Shown here in pieces: positions 15,732-24,138 of a stretch of DNA of 64,000 nucleotides (positions are counted from its first letter, which is position 1; each line of letters begins with the position of its first letter). Source of the DNA: Candidatus Rhodobacter oscarellae. GTDB taxonomy: Bacteria > Pseudomonadota > Alphaproteobacteria > Rhodobacterales > Rhodobacteraceae. Both the position numbers and the translations under genes were made by a program. The stretch spans positions 2,971,773-3,035,772 of the forward strand of contig NZ_LFTY01000002.1 of assembly GCF_001078595.1 (NCBI RefSeq), read 5' to 3'. The notes beneath the pieces were generated by a model that saw only the letters and a program-made list of their open reading frames with translations, was not told the DNA's origin and searched no databases.

Positions 15732-16946
15732 CTACCTGGAAAAGCTTGCGGCAAGTTCGATATGGGGCGACCAGCGGAACTGGTCCACAAGATCGATCCA
15801 ATTGATCGCAAATCCGGCGGCGGTGAGCGTTTTCGCATCGCGCGCGAATGTGACCGGGTTGCAGGACACCATCGCGAGGGTCGCGAGGTCAGATTGGGCG
15901 ATCTCCGCGATCTGCGCCGCGGCACCCGCACGGGGCGGGTCGATCACCGCGGCGTCAAAGCGATTCAGGTCCTGCGGCACCAGCGGGCGGCGGAAGAGGT
16001 CGCGCTTCTCGGTGGTAACTTGGTGCAGGTTCGGCGCGGCGCGCCAGGCACGGTCGAGCACGTACAGCATCTCGGCCTCGCCTTCGACCGCCAGCACATC
16101 AGCGTGCCGTGACAGCGGTAGGGCAAAGGTACCGCACCCAGCAAAGAGGTCGACAATGCGTTTGGCACCGGAAACAGTCTCTAACACGGCCTGTATGAGC
16201 GCATCTTGCCCCTCGGCGGTCGCCTGCAAGAAGCTGTCCGGCGGCGGGGTCACGGCGATCCCGTCAAAGACCTGCACCGGCGCGTGACGCTCTAGCAATG
16301 TCTCGCCGTTCCAGGTCAGCCGCGCCAGGCTATGGCGCTGCGCCAATGCGGTGGCCTCGGGGATCTGCGGCGGGGTCAGGTCCTTGGCATCGCGGATGGA
16401 GACGTCCGCCCCCGCCTCGGACCAGGTCACCGACAGGGACAGCTCGCCCTTGCGCGAGGCACCGAAGCGGACCAGCTCGTCTAGTGCCGGGATCATTGCG
16501 GTGATCTCTGGCAGCAATGTTTGGCAGCCAGGCACCTCATGGATCACGTCAGAGCCGCGGCCATGGAAGCCCACCAAGGCGCCGGATTTCGTGCGGCGGC
16601 CCGAGAACGTGGCGCGGCGGCGGGTTTGCCGAGGCGAGCTATGCACTGCGCGGATCGGCGCGGGCAGCCCGTGCGCGGCCAGCGCTTCGGTCAGCACTTG
16701 GCGCTTCCAGCTCTCGACAAAAGGATCGCGGGCGTGCTGCAAAGCGCACCCGCCGCACCGCTTGAAATGGGTGCAGGGCGGCGAGACACGATCCGGCGAG
16801 GGCGTCACGATCTTGGGCGCGGCGATACGGTCTTTGTCCAGGTCGCCTGTCACCACCTCTCCGGGTAGGGTCAGCGGCGCAAAGACAGGCCCCGGCGCGA
16901 TCCCGTCGCCGTGATGGCCGAGGCGTTCGATGGTGTATTCAGGCAT
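15732..16946 (-). CDS. Class I RNA m5U methyltransferase (RlmD/TrmA family)
   Basis: 404 residues. It has an iron-sulfur motif of the RlmD/RlmCD type (Cys58, Cys64 and Cys67 in PCTHFKRCGGC, fourth Cys in VPGCQTL), a short N-terminal TRAM-like part, SAM motif I IVDLFAGCGTFALPL, AVEGEAEML, DPPRAGAAAQI and the catalytic Cys in VSCNPVTFARD. The function is methylation of a uridine in 23S rRNA or tRNA; the family does not fix which. It overlaps the upstream P-loop gene by 8 bp. The TRAM domain looks shorter than in Escherichia coli RlmD, as is usual in alphaproteobacteria. Confidence 0.9.
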   Translation of the reverse strand: MPEYTIERLGHHGDGIAPGPVFAPLTLPGEVVTGDLDKDRIAAPKIVTPSPDRVSPPCTHFKRCGGCALQHARDPFVESWKRQVLTEALAAHGLPAPIRAVHSSPRQTRRRATFSGRRTKSGALVGFHGRGSDVIHEVPGCQTLLPEITAMIPALDELVRFGASRKGELSLSVTWSEAGADVSIRDAKDLTPPQIPEATALAQRHSLARLTWNGETLLERHAPVQVFDGIAVTPPPDSFLQATAEGQDALIQAVLETVSGAKRIVDLFAGCGTFALPLSRHADVLAVEGEAEMLYVLDRAWRAAPNLHQVTTEKRDLFRRPLVPQDLNRFDAAVIDPPRAGAAAQIAEIAQSDLATLAMVSCNPVTFARDAKTLTAAGFAINWIDLVDQFRWSPHIELAASFSR

Positions 16947-17457
16947 AAACAGTCTCTAACTCGTGCAAAAACCCGCGAACATCCGCGGGCGAGCGCAGAT
17001 GATACACGTCCTTAGTCTCTAACGCAGCAGTTGCCATGGCGCGGATCCGCGCGCGTGCTGTGTTGCGGGTGTTCCAGATCCAGGCCCAAAACTCTGGGTC
17101 GAATTGCTCTGGGCAATCCTCCGGCAGATCTGCGCGAGAGCGGCCATAATCGCGGATCGTGCGCTTGAAGACCCGCCAAACCCGCAACAGAAACGGCATG
17201 TCCAGCACGATCAGCGTGTCTGCGCGCGCCAGCCGGTTGTCCCAGGTCGCCGACAGCCCGCCCTCGAAGATCCATTCCGGCTTGGCCTCTTCCGCCAGGG
17301 CCATCTCGATCTTCTCCGGCTTTGGGCGTTCCTCCCACCCAGGCATCCAGTGGATCAGATCCACATGCACCACCGGCAAACCGGTGATCTCGCCCAGCGC
17401 GCGGGCAAGGGTGGACTTGCCGCTGCCCGGCTGCCCGATGATCATCACGCGTTTCAT
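16939..17457 (-). CDS. P-loop NTPase, adenylate-kinase-like (FlaR/topology modulation type)
   Basis: 172 residues with a Walker A motif at the N-terminus (GQPGSGKST), followed by LPVVHVDLIHWMPGWEERP and the lid-like segment RADTLIVLDMPFLLRVWRVFKRTIRDYGRSRADLPEDCPEQF. This is the family often annotated as DNA topology modulation protein FlaR or AAA ATPase; it is structurally a small nucleoside-monophosphate-kinase relative and its substrate is unknown. The ATG overlaps the stop of the upstream ABC exporter by 4 bp, so it is co-translated with the exporter pair. Confidence 0.85.
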   Translation of the reverse strand: MKRVMIIGQPGSGKSTLARALGEITGLPVVHVDLIHWMPGWEERPKPEKIEMALAEEAKPEWIFEGGLSATWDNRLARADTLIVLDMPFLLRVWRVFKRTIRDYGRSRADLPEDCPEQFDPEFWAWIWNTRNTARARIRAMATAALETKDVYHLRSPADVRGFLHELETVYA

Positions 17458-19310
17458 TCCGCCGCTTCGGTGAGCCCGATGAACCCGCCCGACTGCCGGT
17501 TCCAGAACCGCGCATAAAACCCGCCCTTGGCGATCAGATCGTCATGGGTGCCTTCCTCGGCAATGCGACCCTGATCCAGCACAATGATGCGATCCATGCG
17601 GGCAATCGTGGACAGGCGATGCGCGATGGCCAGCACGGTCTTGCCCTGCATCACATCGACCAGCGCGGCCTGGATTTCAGCCTCGACCTCGCTGTCCAAG
17701 GCAGAGGTCGCCTCGTCCAGCACCAGGATCGGCGCGTCCTTTAAGATCGCCCGCGCCAAAGCGATGCGCTGCCGCTGCCCGCCGGAAAGCTTCACGCCGC
17801 GCTCGCCCAGGAAGGCCTGATAGCCGCTGCGCCCGCGATGGTCGGCCAGCTCTAGAATAAAGTCATGCGCCTCGGCGCGGCGCGCGGCGGCGATGACCTC
17901 TTCGTCGCTGGCCTCGGTGCGGCCATAGCGGATGTTGTCCATGGCGGTGCGGTTGAACATGGCGGTCTCTTGCGTGACCATGCCGATCTGCGCGCGCAGG
18001 CTTTCCTGCCGCACGCCCGCAACATCCTGGCCGTCAATCAAGACGCGCCCCGCCTTGGTGTCATAAAGTCGCAAAAGCAGGCTGAGCAGGGTCGATTTCC
18101 CGGCACCGGAGGCGCCGACAATCGCGACCTTCTCGCCGGGTTGAATCGCCAGGTTGATGCCGTCCACCCCACCGGTTTCGCGCCCATAGGCGAAGGTGAC
18201 GTTGTCAAAGTGGATCGCCCCTTGGCTGACTTCCAGCGTGCCTGCAACCGGCGCGTCCTCGATCCGGTTCGCGGGCGCGATGGTCTGCATCCCATTCTCG
18301 ACCTCGCCGACATGGCTGTAGATCGCCATCAGCGTGAAGCTGATCCACCCGGTCATCTGGCTGAGCCGGATCGTGATCGCGCCCGCGGCGGCGATATCGC
18401 CCGGCGTGATCCCGTTGCCGCGCAACACAATCGCCATCGCCACCATACCAACCGGCAAGAGCCCCGCGATGAAGATCAGGCCAAAGCGGAACAGCGTCTG
18501 CGCCTCGCCAAACCGCAAGGCTCTGTCGCGTAGCGAGGTTATGGCGTTGAGCACCATGCGGTCCTCATGCGCAGAGCCGGCAAAGAGCTTGACCGTTTTG
18601 ACGTTGCTGATCGTATCGACCACCTGCCCGGTCACACCGGCCCGCGCTTCGGCCCGCGCCGAGGAACGGACCCGGATGATCGGCAGCATCACCCGAAGGA
18701 ACGCGAGATAGACACAAAACCAGCCTAAAAGCAGCAAAACCATCCAAGGGCTCATCGCCCCCAGGACCCAAGCCGCGCCGATGACCGTCGCCAGCCCAAA
18801 GGTGATCGCGTTCACGCTTTCGATCACGATCTCGGTCAGCGAGTTCGCGGCCTGCATCTTTTTCTGCGCGATCCGCCCGGCGAAATCATTGTCGAAATAG
18901 GTGACCGATTGCCCGATGGTCCAGCGGTAGAGCCGCGCCATAATCAGCTTGCCAATATTCGGCCCGATCATCACCGATTGCGTCAGCGCCAACCCGCCGA
19001 AGAACAGCGGCCGCATCACCAGCAGGATGAAGATCGACATCAGGATAAGACCCCAATGCTCGGCCAGGAAGGTCTCGTTCGGGGTCTGGTCGACCGCATC
19101 CACCAAAGCGCCCAGAAAGTACATCGCCAGCACTTCGGTCAGGCCCGCGATCACCGAGATCGCGGTGCCCAGCCAGACCACGCGCCAGCCGCCGCGCAGG
19201 CACCACAGAATGAACGGGCGCAGCTCGACGGGCGGCGGGCCATCCGCGGGCTGTTCCGTGTCGATCTGATTGCCCGCGGCCTCGATGAACCGCGACATGG
19301 TCTGCTTCAT
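17454..19310 (-). CDS. ABC exporter, fused membrane and ATPase domains (second of a pair)
   Basis: 618-residue half-transporter of the MsbA/multidrug type. The membrane domain has about six helices (residues 40-340). The ATPase domain shows Walker A VGASGAGKST, Q-loop GMVTQET, signature LSGGQRQR, Walker B ILVLDEATSALDSE with the catalytic Glu, and H-loop AIAHRLST, all canonical. It overlaps the upstream exporter gene by 4 bp (ATGA), and the two proteins share extensive similarity including identical signature regions and similar C-termini (FWNRQSGGFIG). They may form a heterodimer or be two homodimers. The substrate is unknown; drugs or lipids are usual for this class. Confidence 0.93.
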   Translation of the reverse strand: MKQTMSRFIEAAGNQIDTEQPADGPPPVELRPFILWCLRGGWRVVWLGTAISVIAGLTEVLAMYFLGALVDAVDQTPNETFLAEHWGLILMSIFILLVMRPLFFGGLALTQSVMIGPNIGKLIMARLYRWTIGQSVTYFDNDFAGRIAQKKMQAANSLTEIVIESVNAITFGLATVIGAAWVLGAMSPWMVLLLLGWFCVYLAFLRVMLPIIRVRSSARAEARAGVTGQVVDTISNVKTVKLFAGSAHEDRMVLNAITSLRDRALRFGEAQTLFRFGLIFIAGLLPVGMVAMAIVLRGNGITPGDIAAAGAITIRLSQMTGWISFTLMAIYSHVGEVENGMQTIAPANRIEDAPVAGTLEVSQGAIHFDNVTFAYGRETGGVDGINLAIQPGEKVAIVGASGAGKSTLLSLLLRLYDTKAGRVLIDGQDVAGVRQESLRAQIGMVTQETAMFNRTAMDNIRYGRTEASDEEVIAAARRAEAHDFILELADHRGRSGYQAFLGERGVKLSGGQRQRIALARAILKDAPILVLDEATSALDSEVEAEIQAALVDVMQGKTVLAIAHRLSTIARMDRIIVLDQGRIAEEGTHDDLIAKGGFYARFWNRQSGGFIGLTEAAE

Positions 19311-21151
19311 TCCGCAGCCTCCTCGATGCCTATGAACCCGCCAGATTGCCTGTTCCAGAAACTGGCATATAGCCCGCCTTGGGCCAAGAGCTCGGAATGG
19401 GTGCCGTCCTCGACCACGCGACCCGCGTCGAGCACCACGATCCGGTCAAGCTGCGCGATGGTGGACAGGCGGTGCGCGATGGCGATGACCGTCTTGCCCG
19501 CCATCATGCCATAAAGCGTTTCCTGGATCGCGGCCTCGACCTCGCTATCCAAGGCGCTCGTCGCCTCGTCGAGCACCAGGATTGGCGCGTCCTTGAGGAT
19601 CACCCGCGCAAGCGCCACGCGCTGGCGCTGCCCGCCGGACAGCTTGACGCCGCGCTCGCCCACCTGGGCCTCATAGCCTTTGCGGCCCTCCGGGTCCTCA
19701 AGATCCAGGATGAACGCATGCGCCTCGGCCTGGCGCGCGGCGCGGATCATCTCTTCTTCCGTGGCATCGGGGCGGCCATAGAGGATGTTGTCCCGCACCG
19801 AGCGGTGCATCAGAGAGCTGTCCTGCTGCACCATGGCAATCGCCCCGCGCAGGCTGTCTTGGGTGACGCGCGCGATGTCCTGCCCGTCGATGCGAATGGT
19901 TCCGGATTCCGCGTCGTAGAACCGCAAAAGCAGCTTCACCAGCGTGGACTTGCCCGCGCCCGACCGCCCAACGATCCCGACCTTCTCACCTGGCCGGATG
20001 TTGAGCGAAACAGAGTCTAACCCGCCGACATCACGCCCATAATGGTGGGTCAATTCGTCGATCTCAATCGTGCCGGTCGACAGCTCTAGCGGCTTGGCAT
20101 CCGGCGCGTCCACCAACGCGATGGGGCGCGTGATGGTCTGCATCCCTTCCTGCACGATCCCGAGGTTGCGGAAGAAGGACGTCACCGCCCACATGATCCA
20201 GCCGGTCATGGCGTTCAGCCGCAGCGTCAGCGCGGTCGCCGCCGCCACCACGCCCACGGAAGCCCCCGCGTTCATCCAAAGCGCGATGGCCCAGCCCACC
20301 ACGCCGACAATCAAGAGCCCGTTCAGCGTCACCAAAGAGATGTCCATCACCGTGTAGATGCGCATCTCTTTGAGGAAGGTCTCGCGGGTTTCGTCGATCG
20401 CCTCCTTCGCATAGGCCATTTCGCGGTCGTGATGCGCGAAGAGCTTGACCGAGTGGATGTTGGTGTAGCTGTCCACGATCCGCCCGGTGACCTTCGACCG
20501 CGCGTCCGCCGCGGCCTGACTGGCCGGGCCCACGCGCTTGATCGTCCAGCGCAGCAACCAGCCATAAAGCACCAGCCAGCCGAGCATTGGCAGCATCAGC
20601 CGCACATCGGCATTCCACAACAGCACCGCCGCGCCGACGACATAGGCAATCGCAAAGGTGATCGCGTCGAAGACCTGAAAGATGGCCTCGCCCGCGGCGG
20701 GCGGGGTCTGCGTGACGCGGTTGGCGATGCGCCCGGCGAAGTCATTCTCGAACCAACCCACCGACTGCCGCATGACCTGCCCATGCGCGCGCCAGCGAAT
20801 CAGCGTGCCGAAATTCGGCAGCAGCGATTGGTTCAGAATCGCCACGTCCACCACCTGCAGAACCGGCCTGACCAGAAGGATGAACAGCGCGGCAAGGATG
20901 ATCTCTGTGCCATATTGCGCCCAGACCTCTGCCGCGTCGCCGGCGTTCAGCACGTCGACGATGCGGCCCATGTAGAAGATCAGCCCGATCTCGACCGCCG
21001 CCACGATCACAGACATGATCCCAGCGTAGATGAACACGCGCTTGAACGGCTGCGAGTAGTCCCAAAGGAACGCAAACAGCTTGGTCGGCGGCGTATCGGT
21101 TGGCTTGTACGGCGTGTAAGGGTCGACGAGATTTTCAAAGAATCGGAACAT
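19307..21151 (-). CDS. ABC exporter, fused membrane and ATPase domains (first of a pair)
   Basis: 614 residues from the ATG at 21151; a longer frame to 21208 begins with a non-conserved stretch. Layout is a cytoplasmic N-terminus with PYTPYKPTDTPPTKLFAF, six helices, then an ATPase domain with Walker A GRSGAGKST, LSGGQRQRVALAR, Walker B with catalytic Glu (VLDEATSALDSE) and H-loop AIAHRLST. Both consensus sites look intact, unlike many heterodimeric exporters. The transcript upstream contains a 10-codon ORF and a terminator-like hairpin (see 21207-21306), so expression may be controlled by attenuation. Confidence 0.93.
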   Translation of the reverse strand: MFRFFENLVDPYTPYKPTDTPPTKLFAFLWDYSQPFKRVFIYAGIMSVIVAAVEIGLIFYMGRIVDVLNAGDAAEVWAQYGTEIILAALFILLVRPVLQVVDVAILNQSLLPNFGTLIRWRAHGQVMRQSVGWFENDFAGRIANRVTQTPPAAGEAIFQVFDAITFAIAYVVGAAVLLWNADVRLMLPMLGWLVLYGWLLRWTIKRVGPASQAAADARSKVTGRIVDSYTNIHSVKLFAHHDREMAYAKEAIDETRETFLKEMRIYTVMDISLVTLNGLLIVGVVGWAIALWMNAGASVGVVAAATALTLRLNAMTGWIMWAVTSFFRNLGIVQEGMQTITRPIALVDAPDAKPLELSTGTIEIDELTHHYGRDVGGLDSVSLNIRPGEKVGIVGRSGAGKSTLVKLLLRFYDAESGTIRIDGQDIARVTQDSLRGAIAMVQQDSSLMHRSVRDNILYGRPDATEEEMIRAARQAEAHAFILDLEDPEGRKGYEAQVGERGVKLSGGQRQRVALARVILKDAPILVLDEATSALDSEVEAAIQETLYGMMAGKTVIAIAHRLSTIAQLDRIVVLDAGRVVEDGTHSELLAQGGLYASFWNRQSGGFIGIEEAAE

Positions 21152-21206
21152 GACGAAGCTCTTTAAGAGAGAGAAAAAGTTGCAAATGATCACGCGTTTG
21201 ATCGGC

Positions 21207-21233
21207 AAAACCGCGCGCGAGTACGGGCGCGGT
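21207..21233 (-). terminator. Terminator-like hairpin in the leader of the ABC exporter genes
   Basis: On the transcript strand ACCGCGC (21233-21227) pairs with GCGCGGT (21216-21210), a perfect 7-bp stem with a 10-nt loop, followed by TTTT (21210-21207, the last T of the stem included). It lies directly after the stop of the small upstream ORF and 56 bp before the exporter ATG. The short T-run makes it a weak intrinsic terminator; it could equally be an attenuator or an mRNA structure. Confidence 0.45.
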
Positions 21234-21234
21234 C

Positions 21235-21267
21235 TCAGCCTAAGCGGACACGAATCCCATACTTCAT
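21235..21267 (-). CDS. Putative leader peptide MKYGIRVRLG upstream of the exporter pair
   Basis: A 10-codon ORF whose ATG (21267) is preceded by a full GGAGGT site (21272-21277) with 4-nt spacing, one of the strongest ribosome sites in the window. The stop TGA (21235-21237) is one base before the terminator-like stem. Upstream, TCGCGT-AGA-ACGCGA (21306-21292) forms a second hairpin. The arrangement resembles translated leader peptides that control exporters by ribosome stalling, such as BmrB before bmrCD in Bacillus subtilis. The peptide has no run of a single amino acid. Translation and function are inferred. Confidence 0.45.
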   Translation of the reverse strand: MKYGIRVRLG

Positions 21268-21357
21268 TTGCACCTCCGTCATCTGGATGAGTCGCGTTCT
21301 ACGCGAACTGGCTGGGAATGTCACGGGTGAGAATCGCATCAAGAGGATTGCGGGACC

Positions 21358-22503
21358 CTAATCTTTTGATTCACCAAGCAATTCAGCCTTCGATTGCGTA
21401 AAATCCGAAGCGATCCAGCTTGCCTCCAGCGCGCGCAGTTTCGCGCCCAACGCGGGCCCTTCTTCGTGCAAATCCGCCGCTTTTATGGGGAATACTGCCT
21501 GCGCTCCGCGCTTGATCTGATCGGTTAGATTGTTGGGCAAAGGTTCGGACAAAAGCGCGTGCCGCACCAATATGGCATCTGTCGCCGCCTCAGCCCCAAG
21601 CCGGTAGCCCAGAATGGCGGGCGGGTCGGTATTGGTGGCCGCCTCGCGCAGCTGGGCCAGTTTTCGCGCGTCCGCCTTCGAGAGCCGCAGATTTTCTGGC
21701 ACAGCCTGGCCACCAATTGCGGCGAGGCGCCGGATCGGGTCCGGCGCAAACCTGTCCTCCAGATGCACCAATGGCGCCAGGGCGCTGGTATCCGCGCCTG
21801 GAAGGATGCGCGTCAGGTTGCCCGCCTGCGCCATCGCCGCCACGGCGGGCGCGGGATCGGGCGCGGCCAATAGCTTGAGCATCTCGGTGCCGACGCGCTC
21901 CTTGGAAAGCGTCTCTAACCCGTCGGAATTCGCGGCACATGCGGCGAGCCCGTCGACGTCTAGCCCGGCGCTTTGATCGCCATACCAGGCATGAAACCGA
22001 AAGAAGCGCAGGATGCGCAGATAATCCTCGCGGATCCGCTGAGCCGCGTCCTCGATGAACCGCACGCGCCGCGCCTGCAGGTCCGGTAGCCCGCCAAGGG
22101 GGTCCTCGACCGTGCCATCGGGTTGCGCGTAAAGCGCGTTCATGGTGAAATCCCGACGCAGCGCATCCTCCTTGATGGTGTCAGCAAAGGCCACCACGGC
22201 GCGGCGCCCATCCGTGGCCACGTCGCGTCGAAAGGTTGTGACCTCGTGCGGGATGCCGCCCGAGACGACCGTGATCGTGCCGTGGTCTATGCCGGTGGGG
22301 ATGGCCTTCAGCCCTACCAGCTCTGCCGCCGCGGTCACCTGGTCCGGTCTGGCGGACGTGCTGAGATCCACATCCGCGACCGGAACCCCTAGCAGCGTGT
22401 TGCGCACGCATCCGCCAACGGCAAAAACTTGATACTTGTCCAGGGCGTTGAAGACCGCCTGGGCCTCTGGTCGGGTCAACCAATCTGCCGACACGCGCGT
22501 CAC
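21358..22503 (-). CDS. cca: CCA tRNA nucleotidyltransferase / poly(A)-polymerase-like
   Basis: Adds or repairs the CCA end of tRNA. 381 residues, with the nucleotidyltransferase head AVGGCVRNTLLG (Gly30-Gly31), the metal-binding Asp44/Asp46 in VADVDLS, TTFRRD, the RRDFTMNALY motif, and the neck RIREDYLRILRFFRFHAWYG. This is the alphaproteobacterial form. Start is GTG at 22503, overlapping the nudL stop. The gene belongs to the leftward run hslO–nudL–cca. The 206 bp after its stop holds the leader of the ABC exporters. Confidence 0.94.
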   Translation of the reverse strand: MTRVSADWLTRPEAQAVFNALDKYQVFAVGGCVRNTLLGVPVADVDLSTSARPDQVTAAAELVGLKAIPTGIDHGTITVVSGGIPHEVTTFRRDVATDGRRAVVAFADTIKEDALRRDFTMNALYAQPDGTVEDPLGGLPDLQARRVRFIEDAAQRIREDYLRILRFFRFHAWYGDQSAGLDVDGLAACAANSDGLETLSKERVGTEMLKLLAAPDPAPAVAAMAQAGNLTRILPGADTSALAPLVHLEDRFAPDPIRRLAAIGGQAVPENLRLSKADARKLAQLREAATNTDPPAILGYRLGAEAATDAILVRHALLSEPLPNNLTDQIKRGAQAVFPIKAADLHEEGPALGAKLRALEASWIASDFTQSKAELLGESKD

Positions 22504-23135
22504 GGCAGCCGGTCCGCGAGGCCCCGTAGGATGCGCGCCGTGGCGCCCCAGATGTAATACGGCCCGTAGGGCACGGTGTAGTAGCGCCGTCTCTGCCCGC
22601 GCCAGCGGCGCGACTGCACCGAGAAATTGGCCGGGTCAGAGACATGCGCGAAGGGCACAAAGAACATCTCTGCCACTTCGCCCGGCTCTGGAATTGGGAT
22701 AAAATCGTCTCTAACGCGCCCCAAAACTGGTGTGACGGCAAAACCTGTCACGGTCTCATGGCTGGGCAAAGCGCCAAGTATCTCGACATTGGCGGGGTCC
22801 AGCCCGATCTCTTCGCGCGCTTCGCGCAGTGCAGCGGCGGCCACGTCCTTGTCGCTGGCATCGACCTTGCCGCCCGGGAACGCGATCTGCCCCGGATGGT
22901 GCTTGAGCGCCGACGAGCGCTTGGTCAAGATCACCTGCAATTCGCCATGCCGTTCCATCAACGCCACAAGCACCGCCGCTGGGCGCAACTTGCGCCCCTC
23001 CGGCAGAACCACCCCGGGGTTCAGATCGAAATCGGATGACCCAGAGCTTGGCCTTTCAAGCGCCTCCAGAATGGCCGCAAGAGGCGCATGCAAATCCAAG
23101 CTAGGCACCCCCCACGGATTCGGGCGAGAACGCAT
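22500..23135 (-). CDS. NUDIX hydrolase, CoA pyrophosphatase (NudL) type
   Basis: Cleaves CoA or acyl-CoA into phosphopantetheine and 3',5'-ADP. 211 residues with the family signature LTKRSSALKHHPGQIAFPGGKV and a Nudix box LREAREEIGL; the first acidic position of the box is Asp instead of Glu. The ATG at 23135 overlaps the hslO 3' end by 35 bp. A TTG at 23099, directly after the hslO stop and behind a GGGGGT purine run, would give 199 residues and is a realistic alternative. The gene is 4 bp overlapped with cca downstream. Confidence 0.9.
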   Translation of the reverse strand: MRSRPNPWGVPSLDLHAPLAAILEALERPSSGSSDFDLNPGVVLPEGRKLRPAAVLVALMERHGELQVILTKRSSALKHHPGQIAFPGGKVDASDKDVAAAALREAREEIGLDPANVEILGALPSHETVTGFAVTPVLGRVRDDFIPIPEPGEVAEMFFVPFAHVSDPANFSVQSRRWRGQRRRYYTVPYGPYYIWGATARILRGLADRLP

Positions 23136-24072
23136 ATTGCGCCCCGCAAAATTGGCAATCCGCGGTGATCATACCGGTCTCTGTTACCAGCTCCCGCAGC
23201 TCGTCAACCGGCGTGCCCGCCAGGCTGTCTTTCACGCGCTGCTCCGAGCAGGTGCATCCAAAGCTCACCGGCTGCGTGTCGAAGATCCGCGGCTGTTCCT
23301 CATGAAACAGGCGCACCAAGACATCCGTTGGCTGCAGAATCGGTCCCACCAACTCGGTCTCGTCGATGGTATCGAGCAGAATGTTCACGCGGTCCCAATT
23401 CTCACCGTCCTCCCCTTCGACCAGATCTTTGGCCGTCAGCAAAGTCTCGGCGCCCTCAGATGCGCCGGCGGCAAACGGGGATTGTTTCGGCATATGCTGG
23501 ATCATCATGCCCCCCGCGCGCCAACCCGCCTTCTGGCCGGGCAGGGTCGACGACCCAAAGGAGAGCGCAAACCGCGTCGGCAGCTGCTCTGATTGGGCGA
23601 AATAGGTCTCGGCGCTGGCCGATAGCGATCCGCCGCTAAGCGGCGTGATGCCCTGATAAGGCGCGGTGCCGCTGCCTTGGTCGATCAGGATTCCAAAATA
23701 GCCCTCTCCCAGCAGGTCGAAGGGCTGCGCACCATCCTGCACCTCCTGTGCATCAAAGCTGGCATAGGCGCGCAGGCGCGCCGCCTCGCCCTCGGAGGCC
23801 GGCGCAAAGTAATCCGTCGCGATCAGCTTGACCGGGCCGTCGCCCCGGACCTGCAGCGACAGCTTCCATCGCAGGCTCATCGTCTGGCCAATCAGCGCCG
23901 TCAGCAGGGTCATCTCGGTCAGCAGTGCTTCGATCTGCGGCGGATACGCATGCTGCGCCAGGATCTCGTCCAGGCTGCGGGTCAGCCGCACGAACCGACC
24001 GCGAATATCCGCGTGATCGAGCTGAAACGGCAGGACGGTATCATCCCAGGCGATCTGAGTTCCGAGCGACAT
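23101..24072 (-). CDS. hslO: Redox-regulated chaperone Hsp33
   Basis: Cytosolic holdase activated by oxidation. 323 residues with the zinc-binding cysteines Cys273/Cys275 (GCTCSEQR) and Cys306/Cys309 (CQFCGAQY) in a C-terminal redox switch, and the N-terminal domain with DIRGRFVRLT and LLGEGYFGILIDQG. The ATG at 24072 is divergent from a NUDIX gene; a perfect GCCCCAG/CTGGGGC hairpin lies in the 66-bp gap. Confidence 0.95.
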   Translation of the reverse strand: MSLGTQIAWDDTVLPFQLDHADIRGRFVRLTRSLDEILAQHAYPPQIEALLTEMTLLTALIGQTMSLRWKLSLQVRGDGPVKLIATDYFAPASEGEAARLRAYASFDAQEVQDGAQPFDLLGEGYFGILIDQGSGTAPYQGITPLSGGSLSASAETYFAQSEQLPTRFALSFGSSTLPGQKAGWRAGGMMIQHMPKQSPFAAGASEGAETLLTAKDLVEGEDGENWDRVNILLDTIDETELVGPILQPTDVLVRLFHEEQPRIFDTQPVSFGCTCSEQRVKDSLAGTPVDELRELVTETGMITADCQFCGAQYAFSPESVGGA

Positions 24073-24107
24073 AGTCTTCCTTTACGGGCGACGCCCTGGC
24101 ATACCGC

Positions 24108-24124
24108 GCCCCAGGCGCTGGGGC
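24108..24124. other. Perfect 7-bp inverted repeat in the hslO / NUDIX divergent region
   Basis: GCCCCAG-GCG-CTGGGGC, centred 23 bp upstream of the NUDIX start and 44 bp upstream of hslO. It could be an operator shared by the divergent genes or a 5'-UTR hairpin; nothing distinguishes these. Confidence 0.35.
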
Positions 24125-24138
24125 AACGGGAGCAGGGC

